Shown here: positions 31,419 through 39,503 of the stretch, one piece after another
Position numbering within the stretch: the first letter of the stretch is position 1
Layout of the letters: every line of letters starts with the position of its first letter
Origin: a virus
Length of the DNA: 43,572 bases
Direction: 5' to 3' (one strand)
Virus record (IMG/VR): IMGVR_UViG_3300012189_000005
Span: 1 to 43,572 of that record
The notes under the pieces: generated by a model
Told to the model about the DNA's origin: nothing
Database searches by the model: none
The model's input: only the letters and a program-made list of their open reading frames with translations
Translations under genes and position numbers: made by a program

Positions 31419-31868
31419 ATGAGATACATCCTCTTAACGCAGGGTCAAAAAGTTTTGGTAGATGATGAAGACTTTGAGATGCTTTCGCAGTACAAGTGGC
31501 ATCTTCATAGTACCGGATATGCAAGGAAGTCTAGCCCTAAAATGTACATGCACCGATTGATTATGAATCCCGATAAGAAGTTACAGGTAGATCACAAAAA
31601 TCACAATAGACTGGATAATAGACGACAAAATCTACGAGTTTGCACCGAGGAACAAAACAAATTTAATATGAGTGATCGAAAAGACAATACATCTGGTTTT
31701 AGAGGTGTTACTTGGAATAAAGAAAAACATAAGTGGACAGCTCAGATTGGATTTAAGGGTACGACTAAAAATCTTGGTCACCATTTAGATAAAATCGAGG
31801 CTGCTAAAGCTTATAATACCGTTGCACAGCAATTATTCGGCGATTTTGCCAGATTGAACGAGGTATAA
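31419..31868 (+). CDS. HNH-AP2 homing endonuclease
   Basis: 149 residues from the ATG at 31419; TATACT lies six bases upstream. HNH part: YMHRLIMNPDKKLQVDHKNH then RLDNRRQNLRVCTEEQN (residues 47-87). AP2 DNA-binding domain: TSGFRGVTWNKEKHKWTAQI then AAKAYNTVAQQLFG (about 93-145). The HNH+AP2 pairing is a known homing-enzyme layout. It occupies almost all of the 470-bp gap between the two ejection-protein fragments. Confidence 0.92.
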   Translation: MRYILLTQGQKVLVDDEDFEMLSQYKWHLHSTGYARKSSPKMYMHRLIMNPDKKLQVDHKNHNRLDNRRQNLRVCTEEQNKFNMSDRKDNTSGFRGVTWNKEKHKWTAQIGFKGTTKNLGHHLDKIEAAKAYNTVAQQLFGDFARLNEV

Positions 31869-31869
31869 G

Positions 31870-33858
31870 ATGGCTGGCGGATTTTGTCTGATGCCCGAAG
31901 CGGTTCAACGCTTCAAGATTGGCCTAAAGAACGGTACTATCAATCCTGCGAAGTTGGCGGATATGTCGTCAGCAGATAGGAATAAGTTTTTTGAACAGTT
32001 TGTTGGTAAGCCGAATGCTCAAGGTGTTAATAGCCTGTTCGAGAGTAAATTGTTGTTGAAGAATCAAAACCAAGGTTTTCTGCTTTGGGCGAAGAAAGTA
32101 GCTGGGCTCAAGCCCGCAGTCAAACAAGATCTTATCTCTAAAATCAATCGGCTAGATAGAGTTCTCGATCCCGAAGATAAAAAAGCATTCCTCCACGATC
32201 TAGCTTCTACGAAGTTGGGGGTAAATGTTACGCAGGAAGAAGCGAAGACTATAGCCGACATGTCTAAAACTCTTGCTATCTCTAAGGATAGTGCGGATAA
32301 ACTTGTTGCACAACATGGATATACGAAAACCAGCGAAGATGCCCGAATAAAGGCTGGCGTAGACAGAGTGATGTTGGAAAAGTATGTGACCGATCTTAAG
32401 GGTTCTGCCAGTAAAAAGACATTCGGTCAGAGTATCAAACCAACTAATTGGATAAATGTTACCAAATCGCTCATAGGTGCAACAAAAGGTATTGTCGCTT
32501 CTATGACCTCGCATGCACCCTTGAAACACGGGTTCATGGCCCTTTTTGAAGATCCGAAACATTGGGCGAAAAATTATGGTACTCAATTTTCGGATGCAGT
32601 TAAAGAAGTAGCTGGTAAAGACGTAATGAGCGCTATTCGAGCGTCGGGGTATGCGAGAGAGAATTCAATCAATGGTATTTATGATAAATGGATTCCCGGA
32701 GAGCTATCAAAGACAAACGAAGAGTACCATGTAGATATTCCTTCTAAAATACCGGTTGGTGGCCGTCTCTATAAGGGTAGCAAGACGATGTTCGATGGAT
32801 TCAACCTTAAAATGCGGATGGATTTGGTTGATCACTACGTTACTATCGTTAAAAAAATGGGGTTAGATCCGAAGGATCCCGAAGTTGCGAAAGCGTGGGG
32901 GAAGCTAGCCATTGATCAAACTGGCGGTAAGACGAAAAATCCCGACAATGCCCTAGGTTTTTTCTTGTTTTCACAACGATTGCTTAAATCGCAAGCGAAT
33001 AATCTTACAATACACATGTTTGATAAGACTGCTACTACCGCTACAAGGGTACAATCTGCAAAGACATTGGCTAAAGTAGTCACTGGAGTTGGCGCAGTGA
33101 TGGCTACCGCTAATGCTATAAGCCCTGGAACAATCGAGTTCGATCCGCGTAGCTCTAACTTCGGTAAGATCAAGGTAGGTGACACCCGATTTGATATAGC
33201 GGGGGGTTATGGAAGCATTATTGCGCTTGGGGCAAGGATTTCTAGTGCGATGCAGGGAAAGCCTGCTATTAAAAGTGCATCGACTGGTGCTCTGTCTATG
33301 GTGGGCAGTGGTATCGGTCAGACATCTTACGGTACCTTAGTAGGAGATTTCTTGACTGGTAGGGGTTCGCCGACAGAACAGATTATATCGGACATGGCTA
33401 ACCAAAAGACCTTCTCCGGCGGTAAGCCAACTTTAAAGAGTGAGATAGGCGCACTCGTTACCCCGATACCCGCCCAGACATATGGACAGCTTAAAAAAGA
33501 CCCTAATGCGGCTAATAGTGTCCTAGTTATGATGGCGCAACAACTTGGACTTATGTCTAATACGTATGGGGTCACTACTTCATGGGATTATGCTACAAGT
33601 AAAACGCTTACTCAATTTAAGACTAAAGTTAGTGATACTCAATTCAAGGCTGCCGCACAACAATATGATAGTCGTTACTCAACATGGCTTAATAAGATTA
33701 AAAGCAATGATACATACAATAGTATGTCCCCTGTCGACCAACAAGCGCTTATTACCGCAGAAAAGAGTAAAATACAATCAGATATTTTCAAGCAGAATGG
33801 TTTTAAATATCATGCGGTAAAGACCAATAAGAGGCAACGTAATTCACTTTTGCAATAA
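31870..33858 (+). CDS. large internal/ejection protein, C-terminal fragment of a split gene
   Basis: 662 residues. The start GGFCLMPEAVQRFKIGLKNG, then INPAKLADMSSADRNKFFEQ and LFESKLLLKNQNQGFLLWAK, is a motif I recall from the interior, not the start, of very large phage virion proteins. Mid-region GKDVMSAIRASGYARENSIN and a hydrophobic patch (TLAKVVTGVGAVMATANAIS) suggest membrane contact during DNA ejection. Its first codons duplicate the sequence at the end of the 29057 gene, so it is probably the downstream half of a split gene. Confidence 0.65.
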   Translation: MAGGFCLMPEAVQRFKIGLKNGTINPAKLADMSSADRNKFFEQFVGKPNAQGVNSLFESKLLLKNQNQGFLLWAKKVAGLKPAVKQDLISKINRLDRVLDPEDKKAFLHDLASTKLGVNVTQEEAKTIADMSKTLAISKDSADKLVAQHGYTKTSEDARIKAGVDRVMLEKYVTDLKGSASKKTFGQSIKPTNWINVTKSLIGATKGIVASMTSHAPLKHGFMALFEDPKHWAKNYGTQFSDAVKEVAGKDVMSAIRASGYARENSINGIYDKWIPGELSKTNEEYHVDIPSKIPVGGRLYKGSKTMFDGFNLKMRMDLVDHYVTIVKKMGLDPKDPEVAKAWGKLAIDQTGGKTKNPDNALGFFLFSQRLLKSQANNLTIHMFDKTATTATRVQSAKTLAKVVTGVGAVMATANAISPGTIEFDPRSSNFGKIKVGDTRFDIAGGYGSIIALGARISSAMQGKPAIKSASTGALSMVGSGIGQTSYGTLVGDFLTGRGSPTEQIISDMANQKTFSGGKPTLKSEIGALVTPIPAQTYGQLKKDPNAANSVLVMMAQQLGLMSNTYGVTTSWDYATSKTLTQFKTKVSDTQFKAAAQQYDSRYSTWLNKIKSNDTYNSMSPVDQQALITAEKSKIQSDIFKQNGFKYHAVKTNKRQRNSLLQ

Positions 33859-33878
33859 TGTAAGATAAGGAGAACAAT

Positions 33879-34103
33879 ATGGCACGATCAGTAAGAGTAC
33901 CAGCACCAAAAGTAGTGATGTCTAAGTCGACAGTAGCAAAAAAGGCAAGTAGGGGCGTAGATATGGGGAAAAAGAATGTCCCCGGCAAAACTGGGTTTGA
34001 TACTGTTGCCAATAAGGCCGCAAAAGCCTATGGATCGGCTGAGGCAGGCAAACGGGTTGCAGCTGCGGCCATGAATAAGATGCGTAGTAAAGGGATGCTT
34101 TAA
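33879..34103 (+). CDS. small basic protein (74 aa)
   Basis: AAGGAG precedes the ATG. Lys/Ala-rich (KSTVAKKASRGVDMGKKNVP; AKAYGSAEAGKRVAAAAMNK). May bind DNA or a virion partner. Overlaps the next gene by one base. Confidence 0.6.
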   Translation: MARSVRVPAPKVVMSKSTVAKKASRGVDMGKKNVPGKTGFDTVANKAAKAYGSAEAGKRVAAAAMNKMRSKGML

Positions 34104-34258
34104 TGCCATTCCGTAGCCAACAGCAAGAGAAAGCTGCTTTTGGCGGCTATCTTGGCAAAGAGATGAAATCTAAGGCCAAACAATGGGCAGCCGAAACTGA
34201 TCAATCTTCACTTCCTAATAAAGCTAGATCGCGCAAACCAAGACGTAAAAAGAAATAA
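34103..34258 (+). CDS. small basic protein (51 aa)
   Basis: MPFRSQQQEKAAFGGYLGKE then a Lys/Arg tail. Starts on a TAATG overlap. Resembles the short phage proteins that begin with a PFxSxxQ motif; function unknown. Confidence 0.55.
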   Translation: MPFRSQQQEKAAFGGYLGKEMKSKAKQWAAETDQSSLPNKARSRKPRRKKK

Positions 34259-34261
34259 AGT

Positions 34262-34495
34262 ATGAGCATGGACCCCTGGTCTCCTCTTAGCGCGACAGTC
34301 GCCGGAACTATAATTAGTATGCTGGCGACTGCTAATGTTGTGCAGTGGCGGGAGATTCGTAAACTTAATGCAGAACGACTGCAGGATATTAAAGAGATCG
34401 GTGAAGTTGATCGAAAAATTATCAAAGGTGCAACAATTGCTCTAGATAATTTGCGTCGTAAAATAAATGGTATAAGCGGGAGTAAAAAGACATGA
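34262..34495 (+). CDS. membrane-anchored coiled-coil protein (77 aa)
   Basis: Residues 9-27 (SATVAGTIISMLATANVVQW) form a membrane segment; the rest is a charged helix (REIRKLNAERLQDIKEIGEV). An arrangement seen in spanins or holin accessories at the head of lysis cassettes. The next gene starts on an ATGA overlap. Confidence 0.55.
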   Translation: MSMDPWSPLSATVAGTIISMLATANVVQWREIRKLNAERLQDIKEIGEVDRKIIKGATIALDNLRRKINGISGSKKT

Positions 34496-34683
34496 TCTAT
34501 TTATTCAATCCGTTCGCAAAACTACGGCACAAGAATGAATCGGAGATAGAATCTATAAAGAGAAAACATCGTAAAACGACTCAGGAAGCTCGTCAATCGC
34601 TTCGTAAAGTTAATTCTGTTTTAACAAATGGTTTTGCTATAAAGGTGTATCGTGCTCATGGAGATAAGCATGGAAGCCCTTAA
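34492..34683 (+). CDS. small basic protein (63 aa)
   Basis: Strongly basic helix (ESIKRKHRKTTQEARQSLRK) after a short hydrophobic start (MIYLFNPFAKL). Coupled to the previous gene. Lysis-region accessory by position only. Confidence 0.5.
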   Translation: MIYLFNPFAKLRHKNESEIESIKRKHRKTTQEARQSLRKVNSVLTNGFAIKVYRAHGDKHGSP

Positions 34684-34996
34684 GATTATTTTGCTAGTGG
34701 GATTTGTTATTCGTCCGATTCAGATTATGATTATTCTCTACTTAGCCTTCATACAATGGCGGGAACTTCATGTGAAAACTTCATATCAACCTATTAAACG
34801 TTTATTATTCATATTATTCTTAGCGAATGCTTTTGTTTACAGTTTTTCCCTATTTATCGATATGGTAGGCCTATTCCATTGGTTTTCAGATAAAGGTTTA
34901 TTATTTTTGACATCATATTTGGCCGTTAATGTGCTATCGGCTATGCTGATTACGATTGTCTTGCTAATCATATACAAATTACGAATCAAAGAATAA
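34670..34996 (+). CDS. multi-span membrane protein, lysis region (108 aa)
   Basis: Start chosen at the ATG at 34670 with GGAG seven bases upstream; it overlaps the previous gene. Three to four hydrophobic segments (IILLVGFVIRPIQIMIILYL; LLFILFLANAFVYSFSLFI; VLSAMLITIVLLIIYKL). The size and topology are holin-like, but other roles cannot be excluded. Confidence 0.6.
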   Translation: MEALKIILLVGFVIRPIQIMIILYLAFIQWRELHVKTSYQPIKRLLFILFLANAFVYSFSLFIDMVGLFHWFSDKGLLFLTSYLAVNVLSAMLITIVLLIIYKLRIKE

Positions 34997-35032
34997 TCTC
35001 TTTTAATAAAAATGATATAGTACGGATATAAT

Positions 35033-35428
35033 ATGCAGTCACATAAGAACTGGTATAGGAAACATCAAGATCAGATGTCTACTAGCGATAAAATAGCAGA
35101 TAAGGTAACCGCCTTTGCCGGCACGATGCGGTTTATCTATGTCCATTTTGTCTGGTGGATAGCATGGTTTGTTATCAACAGCAACCTCTTGCATCTTTCT
35201 TTTGATAAGTATCCGTATAACCTTCTTACTATGATATTGTCACTGGAAGCAATTTTGCTTGCCACGCTCATCATGATTAGTCAGAACCGGCAAGCAGCCC
35301 GGGACAAAGTACAGGCTGAACACCAAGCCGAACACCAAGAAAAAGAGCTTGCATTAAATACTGAACTCACGAAAGAAGTTAATGAACTTACGAAAAAAAT
35401 TCATGCATTTATAACGAAGAAGCAATGA
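35033..35428 (+). CDS. DUF1003 family membrane protein
   Basis: 131 residues. An amphipathic start (SDKIADKVTAFAGTMRFIYV), two membrane segments, the family signature SFDKYPYNLLTMILSLEAI, then LIMISQNRQAARDK, and a long charged coil with EHQAEHQEKE. DUF1003 is widespread in bacteria, with unknown function. In a phage lysis region it may modify the membrane or be an auxiliary holin. Confidence 0.85.
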   Translation: MQSHKNWYRKHQDQMSTSDKIADKVTAFAGTMRFIYVHFVWWIAWFVINSNLLHLSFDKYPYNLLTMILSLEAILLATLIMISQNRQAARDKVQAEHQAEHQEKELALNTELTKEVNELTKKIHAFITKKQ

Positions 35429-35471
35429 TACAGTTTTTTCATAGAATACATAAGTATGCAAAGGGGATGAA

Positions 35472-36227
35472 ATGAATGCTATCCAAAAGTTTATAGTAAC
35501 AGATTCTAACTGGGATTCTGGACGTGGAGGGCATATGGTAACTGGTATCGTGTTACATACAATGGTTGGTAACACATCGGGATCACAAGCACGTTTTAAT
35601 GATCCTGCCAGCCAAGTATCTGTCCACTATGGCATAAGTCTTGATGGTAGCATTCACCAATGGGTAGAGGAGGCCGACACTGCTTACCAAGCCGGTAACT
35701 ATACCATTAATCAGACTACAATTGGTATCGAACATTCCGACAATTCAAATCCTAATGACAGTGTTCGTACTCAAGCAGAATACGATAGCTCTTCAGATCT
35801 GGTAGCAGACATCTGTAAACGATACCAAATCCCTTGCGATACTGATCATATCTTTTTACATAAGGATGTTATTGATACTTCAGTCTATCCCGGTGGCACT
35901 GCTTGTCCTGATGGATTAGACACAAATAAGATAATAAGTATGGCGGCAGCAAAACTACAAGGAGACTCTATGTATCCGAACGCGAATGATCTACAGACAA
36001 TCACCAACCAATGTGGTTGGCAAAAAGACCCAGACGGCAAAACAAATCCAAATGCTATTGCGTTTTGGACAACCGGCACAAGTAACCCTGATTGGGGAAA
36101 TCCGCATCTCATACTAGTAAAATTGGCACTCGAGTTGTATTATCAGGGACGAAAAGAGGGCGAAGCCTTGGCAACGGATAATGGGGCTCAAGGTAAGTTG
36201 GATCAAATTAAACAGATAGTAGGATGA
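35472..36227 (+). CDS. endolysin: N-acetylmuramoyl-L-alanine amidase (Amidase_2/PGRP type)
   Basis: 251 residues. Catalytic domain 1-160: zinc His in GIVLHTMVG (about 28), SVHYGISLDGSIHQWVEEAD, TIGIEHSDN and the second zinc site region HKDVI...ACPDGLD with His and Cys/Asp. It cuts the amide bond between muramic acid and the peptide stem. Residues 165-251 (NANDLQTITNQCGWQKDPDG; DWGNPHLILVKLAL) look like a small C-terminal targeting domain. No signal peptide, so it needs the neighbouring holin. Confidence 0.88.
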   Translation: MNAIQKFIVTDSNWDSGRGGHMVTGIVLHTMVGNTSGSQARFNDPASQVSVHYGISLDGSIHQWVEEADTAYQAGNYTINQTTIGIEHSDNSNPNDSVRTQAEYDSSSDLVADICKRYQIPCDTDHIFLHKDVIDTSVYPGGTACPDGLDTNKIISMAAAKLQGDSMYPNANDLQTITNQCGWQKDPDGKTNPNAIAFWTTGTSNPDWGNPHLILVKLALELYYQGRKEGEALATDNGAQGKLDQIKQIVG

Positions 36228-36228
36228 T

Positions 36229-36630
36229 ATGCAGCCAGAGACCAACCAAAGCGGATTAATCCCGAATCAATCTGCAACGCCTAAAACCGGAACAGCTATA
36301 GATGTAGTCGTAAAACCGACGCAAAAGAAGGAAACTTCTATGAATACATTTCTTGATGATGCTTTAGCGACTGAAGGAAGGGTAACCCAAAATTTACCAA
36401 TCATTTCTCAGACAGTAGACGATCTCGTAAAGCCTGGTTGGCGCACGAGCGAATGGTGGACGACGATTGCCGTCGATATTACTTCTTTGAGCGGTGGCGT
36501 ATTGCCGGCAAATTCAAGATGGGTAAAAGTATCTGCTCTTGCAGTTATAACGATTACTACAGTTGTATATATTATCAGTCGTACTCATGTGAAGAAAGCG
36601 GCTATCTCTAGCGTACCTGGAAAGTCATGA
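36229..36630 (+). CDS. holin candidate with two possible starts
   Basis: 133 residues from the ATG at 36229 (AGGA five bases upstream). A second in-frame ATG at 36340 has its own AAGGA and gives a 96-residue form starting MNTFLDDALATEG. Near the C-terminus WRTSEWWTTIAVDITSLSGG and VSALAVITITTVVYIISRTH provide membrane segments of a phage holin. The gene follows the endolysin by one base. Two forms from one frame recall dual-start holin/antiholin genes, but the function of the extra 37 residues is unknown. Confidence 0.6.
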   Translation: MQPETNQSGLIPNQSATPKTGTAIDVVVKPTQKKETSMNTFLDDALATEGRVTQNLPIISQTVDDLVKPGWRTSEWWTTIAVDITSLSGGVLPANSRWVKVSALAVITITTVVYIISRTHVKKAAISSVPGKS

Positions 36631-36931
36631 TCTGATGTTTGGAAAGTAGTTCGACAACTGCTAGCATATCATCGAACATCATCTTCACTCCTAATCGTTT
36701 GCAGGCTTCCAGTTTTAGTTTAGGTATATCTTCATAGTCCTCAAACACTACGAATTCAACGTGCGTACAAGGTATCTTGCGGAGCGCATGACGGGTCTTA
36801 GCTACATTTGTGGCCTTTACTGCTGTAATGATATATACGACATGTTGTGCGCCAAGTAAAGTATTAATGAGCTTTATGAATAGCTTGGGGTCATTTGTAA
36901 TGGTGTGGTGATAGTCTATTCCGATAATCAT
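36608..36931 (-). CDS. HAD-superfamily phosphatase-like protein
   Basis: 107 residues. N-terminal IIGIDYHHTITNDPKLF carries the HAD motif I site; the nucleophile Asp6 is present but the second Asp of DxD is His8, which may change activity. VVYIITAVKATN resembles motif II, and the acidic end KMMFDDMLAVVE is motif IV. Short size suggests a cap-less enzyme. Its 3' end overlaps the holin gene by 23 bases at the convergence of the two arms. GGAGG precedes the ATG. Confidence 0.7.
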   Translation of the reverse strand: MIIGIDYHHTITNDPKLFIKLINTLLGAQHVVYIITAVKATNVAKTRHALRKIPCTHVEFVVFEDYEDIPKLKLEACKRLGVKMMFDDMLAVVELLSKHQIMTFQVR

Positions 36932-37025
36932 GAGGTAAAATTTCCTCCCAATGTAGTTTAACTATATCTAATGTGGGCTGTGTTGGTCTTTTAGCATGTA
37001 GAAGATACGAAATAAAGTGTTTCAT
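36891..37025 (-). CDS. small hypothetical protein (44 aa), overlapping
   Basis: MKHFISYLLHAKRPTQPTLD, continuing to LHWEEILPH. It overlaps the HAD start by 41 bases and has only a weak ribosome site. Protein-like composition, but low confidence. Confidence 0.35.
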   Translation of the reverse strand: MKHFISYLLHAKRPTQPTLDIVKLHWEEILPHDYRNRLSPHHYK

Positions 37026-37070
37026 GATTAGCAGCTCAAGGGTTGATGTGAGCACGCTGCATGTGATCCT

Positions 37071-37436
37071 TTAATTAAGTTGATTCTTTAGATTATTTAC
37101 TAATTCTTCTAGTTCTTGAATAGAGAACTTATACGTACCTCTATGCTCACTAATATACTCCCATCTTTCGGGGAAGATGTCTTTAAACCATTGACCAGCC
37201 TCTACCGGATTTTTATGCCACCAGTTTATATGACAGTGATAACAGAGCACCTTCATATTTAGGGGTTCCCATCGCAATTTATTCCCAGCGGATACGGGGA
37301 TAACATGCGATACATGCCTAAATGACCCTTCGACATATTTATAACAATGCTGGCATATATTCCCATCACGTTGCCTCACAACGTTTTTGCTAAGGAGGTC
37401 TAACTTCTTTATGAGTAGTTTACGATCTTTTGACAT
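37071..37436 (-). CDS. HNH nuclease (121 aa)
   Basis: CQHCYKYVEGSFRHVSHVIP, NKLRWEPLNMKVLCYHCHIN and WWHKNPVEAGQWF give a CxxC...H...N...CxxCH...H core close to NinG/Rap-type recombination nucleases rather than NUMOD homing enzymes. A C-terminal helix follows. It overlaps the end of the next upstream HNH gene by 17 bases. Could act in DNA processing or be a second homing enzyme. Confidence 0.8.
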   Translation of the reverse strand: MSKDRKLLIKKLDLLSKNVVRQRDGNICQHCYKYVEGSFRHVSHVIPVSAGNKLRWEPLNMKVLCYHCHINWWHKNPVEAGQWFKDIFPERWEYISEHRGTYKFSIQELEELVNNLKNQLN

Positions 37437-37947
37437 GAGACCACCGACTTCCTCTCATGACGTGAGCAATTGTAGAATAGCCAACGTTAAATGTCTTAGC
37501 CAGATCTTTATAATATATTTTTCCTTTTTTGGATAATATGTATCTTATGTTTGCTTCAGTTAGTTTTGCCTGTACACATTCTTCACCTCTAACTATTATT
37601 TGTCTCCCCATCTTTATCGCATGTATTGCGTTTTCTTTATTAGTACACCATTCAAGGTTTGTTGCTGCATTATTAGTTTTGTCACAATCTATGTGGTTGA
37701 CTATAGGTTTGTTGTCAATATTGGGCACGAAGTATTTGGCCACTAGACGATGTAATATAAAATTTTTACGATTTTGTTTTGATCCATCCTGTAACGCTAT
37801 ATAATAATATGCACGTTGCTTGTTCAGGGTAGGAGTCAGTATCTTAGGAGCCCTTCCATTGTAGCCGTGCTTAGATAGTACCCGCCCTTTATCGCTAATT
37901 AGGTAGTTCCCCCCAAAATCTTCTATTTTTTTCCATGTTTCATACAT
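37420..37947 (-). CDS. NUMOD4-HNH homing endonuclease
   Basis: 175 residues: NUMOD4 (WKKIEDFGGNYLISDKGRVL), HNH (NKPIVNHIDCDKTNNAATNL then EWCTNKENAIHA), and a C-terminal HTH (IYYKDLAKTFNVGYSTIAHV). Same domain order as the 14768-15304 enzyme but divergent in sequence, so independently acquired. Directly upstream of, and overlapping, the other HNH gene. Confidence 0.9.
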   Translation of the reverse strand: MYETWKKIEDFGGNYLISDKGRVLSKHGYNGRAPKILTPTLNKQRAYYYIALQDGSKQNRKNFILHRLVAKYFVPNIDNKPIVNHIDCDKTNNAATNLEWCTNKENAIHAIKMGRQIIVRGEECVQAKLTEANIRYILSKKGKIYYKDLAKTFNVGYSTIAHVMRGSRWSHVKRS

Positions 37948-37992
37948 GACAGTAATGTAACATATACAAGGATAACGTTCTACTTCTTTCTT

Positions 37993-38181
37993 TTAGTGGG
38001 CTTCTTTGACTTCGATATGGACAACATGCGGTCCTGCTTTTTTCTTTCTGGAATAAAAGTAGTCTATAGTAGGCCAGCCAAATCCTATAAATATACTAAT
38101 GATTCCAATAATCCAAATCAGCGTTAATAAAGGATCCTGTCTTAGCAGTTCGTACATGAATTGAAGGATCGTTATTGTCAT
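37993..38181 (-). CDS. small membrane protein (62 aa)
   Basis: One or two membrane segments (PLLTLIWIIGIISIFIGFGW) and a basic C-terminal tail (YFYSRKKKAGPHVVHIEVKE). Follows the DUF1737-like gene by ten bases. Function unknown. Confidence 0.55.
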   Translation of the reverse strand: MTITILQFMYELLRQDPLLTLIWIIGIISIFIGFGWPTIDYFYSRKKKAGPHVVHIEVKEAH

Positions 38182-38191
38182 CGCTCATTCT

Positions 38192-38362
38192 CTAGTCTTT
38201 AGTCATCGCTTGGTAAATAGTAGTGGTTGTCCCATTATCAGTAGTCGCTACTTGGGGGCTACCATGTAATTGGTATCCCTTATCGAGTAATTCGTTTACC
38301 TTTTTCACTAGGTCACCTGAAGCGGTAACATTTGCTGATACAATTACATAGCGTTTAGCCAT
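38192..38362 (-). CDS. DUF1737-like small protein (56 aa)
   Basis: AGGA eight bases before the ATG. KRYVIVSANVTASGDLVKKV, then NELLDKGYQLHGSPQVA and IYQAMTKD, is the beta-helix-beta pattern of DUF1737 proteins (V-N-x-L-x-x-G-[WY]-x-x-x-G-x-P then QAM). Role unknown. Confidence 0.65.
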   Translation of the reverse strand: MAKRYVIVSANVTASGDLVKKVNELLDKGYQLHGSPQVATTDNGTTTTIYQAMTKD

Positions 38363-38415
38363 TTTATTTTCCTAACTTAGTTATATTGTTATTCTGGGCT
38401 GTTATTGTCGCATAT

Positions 38416-38616
38416 TCAAGTTTTGTTTTCGTCATGAATTTGCCCTCGCAAGCCACCTAAGATAACTCCTGCTTCTTCGGCATAGCCTGAAACATCATTG
38501 CCGGCTATCACTTGCTCTAGCATTGCTGAAATGATCCTGGCCTCTATACCAGTAAGAACAACATCTCCAGGGCCACTAGGAAGATTTAAGCCTTCTGGGC
38601 AAAATTGTTCAGTCAT
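38416..38616 (-). CDS. hypothetical protein (66 aa)
   Basis: Acidic helical protein (GPGDVVLTGIEARIISAMLE; SGYAEEAGVILGGLRGQI). No strong ribosome site. No family recognised. Confidence 0.55.
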   Translation of the reverse strand: MTEQFCPEGLNLPSGPGDVVLTGIEARIISAMLEQVIAGNDVSGYAEEAGVILGGLRGQIHDENKT

Positions 38617-38682
38617 CTTTGTTCTTTTGTCTCGGCAGTCTTAAGGGTAAGGGCGGCTAGTTCACGCACAATATTCTAGCTA

Positions 38683-39144
38683 TTACTGGTTCTCCTTTTG
38701 GTGCTTAGTAGCTAAGTTAGCACGTTCGTCTTCCAGAACGTTTAGGGCGGCGTGGTGAGCGTCTACAAGCCCATACCATTGGGACATATCTAAGTCTTCC
38801 GACCGGGCTGGCGTAAGCCCCTTTACAAGTTCGATGACTTGATCCAGCGCGCTGAGTTCCGCTGCTTCTACTTGTTGGGTGTGCCAAGCAAGAACATTGT
38901 TAAAAAACGTTTTTACGTTAAATAGGCCGGTATCGGGATTAGGCATGTCGGCTGAATATATCGCATGCAACTGTTGAAGCTCTTCCTCCCTACTACTTGG
39001 GGCAGCATTGGACGGATTAGATGCGTTCGTGCTAGCATCTAGCTCTATATCCTGGGGTTGTGGAGTGTCCTTACTCATGCTTGGCCCCGCATCATTTAGT
39101 ACCTCTGTTATTACCTCTTCACGCATCTTGTTCTTGTCGATCAT
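38683..39144 (-). CDS. hypothetical protein (153 aa)
   Basis: GAGGAA precedes the ATG, which overlaps the previous stop (ATGA). Disordered N-terminal third, then helices (EEELQQLHAIYSADMPNPDT; LSALDQVIELVKGLTPARSE). The composition suggests a replication or assembly accessory. No family recognised. Confidence 0.6.
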   Translation of the reverse strand: MIDKNKMREEVITEVLNDAGPSMSKDTPQPQDIELDASTNASNPSNAAPSSREEELQQLHAIYSADMPNPDTGLFNVKTFFNNVLAWHTQQVEAAELSALDQVIELVKGLTPARSEDLDMSQWYGLVDAHHAALNVLEDERANLATKHQKENQ

Positions 39145-39503
39145 ATATTATTCCTCATTGAGTTCTCCACTATCCGTAACCTCGATTGCAACTGCGATAA
39201 CAGATCCTGTACTGACCCATACACCATCTTGCTATTCTCGAAGTCGTATCGTTGCTGTGTAGATAGTCCTTTTGCATACTGCTGGGCCTTCGTAGCACCT
39301 AATCCCTCATGAAGTTTGAACTGCTTGAATGATTCATCTGTGGCCATTTTGTGCAGTCTAGAAACATGGTCAGCAAGATAACTGTTGTATACCGAAAGCT
39401 TCACCATAACATCACTGAGTTTTAATGGATCGTTCCATAGATCTTGTTCATGAATGGTTTTACGCATTTTTTGTATGCCAGTGAGTGCATCTTCAAGATT
39501 CAT
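39141..39503 (-). CDS. hypothetical helical protein (120 aa)
   Basis: Mostly helical with heptad character (EDALTGIQKMRKTIHEQDLW; LSDVMVKLSVYNSYLADHVS; VQDLLSQLQSRLRIVENSMR). Starts inside the end of the 39493 gene, so it is translationally coupled. Lies downstream of the ssDNA-binding gene; perhaps a recombination or replication accessory. Confidence 0.6.
   Translation of the reverse strand: MNLEDALTGIQKMRKTIHEQDLWNDPLKLSDVMVKLSVYNSYLADHVSRLHKMATDESFKQFKLHEGLGATKAQQYAKGLSTQQRYDFENSKMVYGSVQDLLSQLQSRLRIVENSMRNNI

Noticed and set aside
31895-31920. T-arm-like GAAGC-GGTTCAAC-GCTTC, suggesting an att or tRNA fragment at the HNH insertion
   Set aside because: It encodes the conserved EAVQRF segment and has no other tRNA parts.
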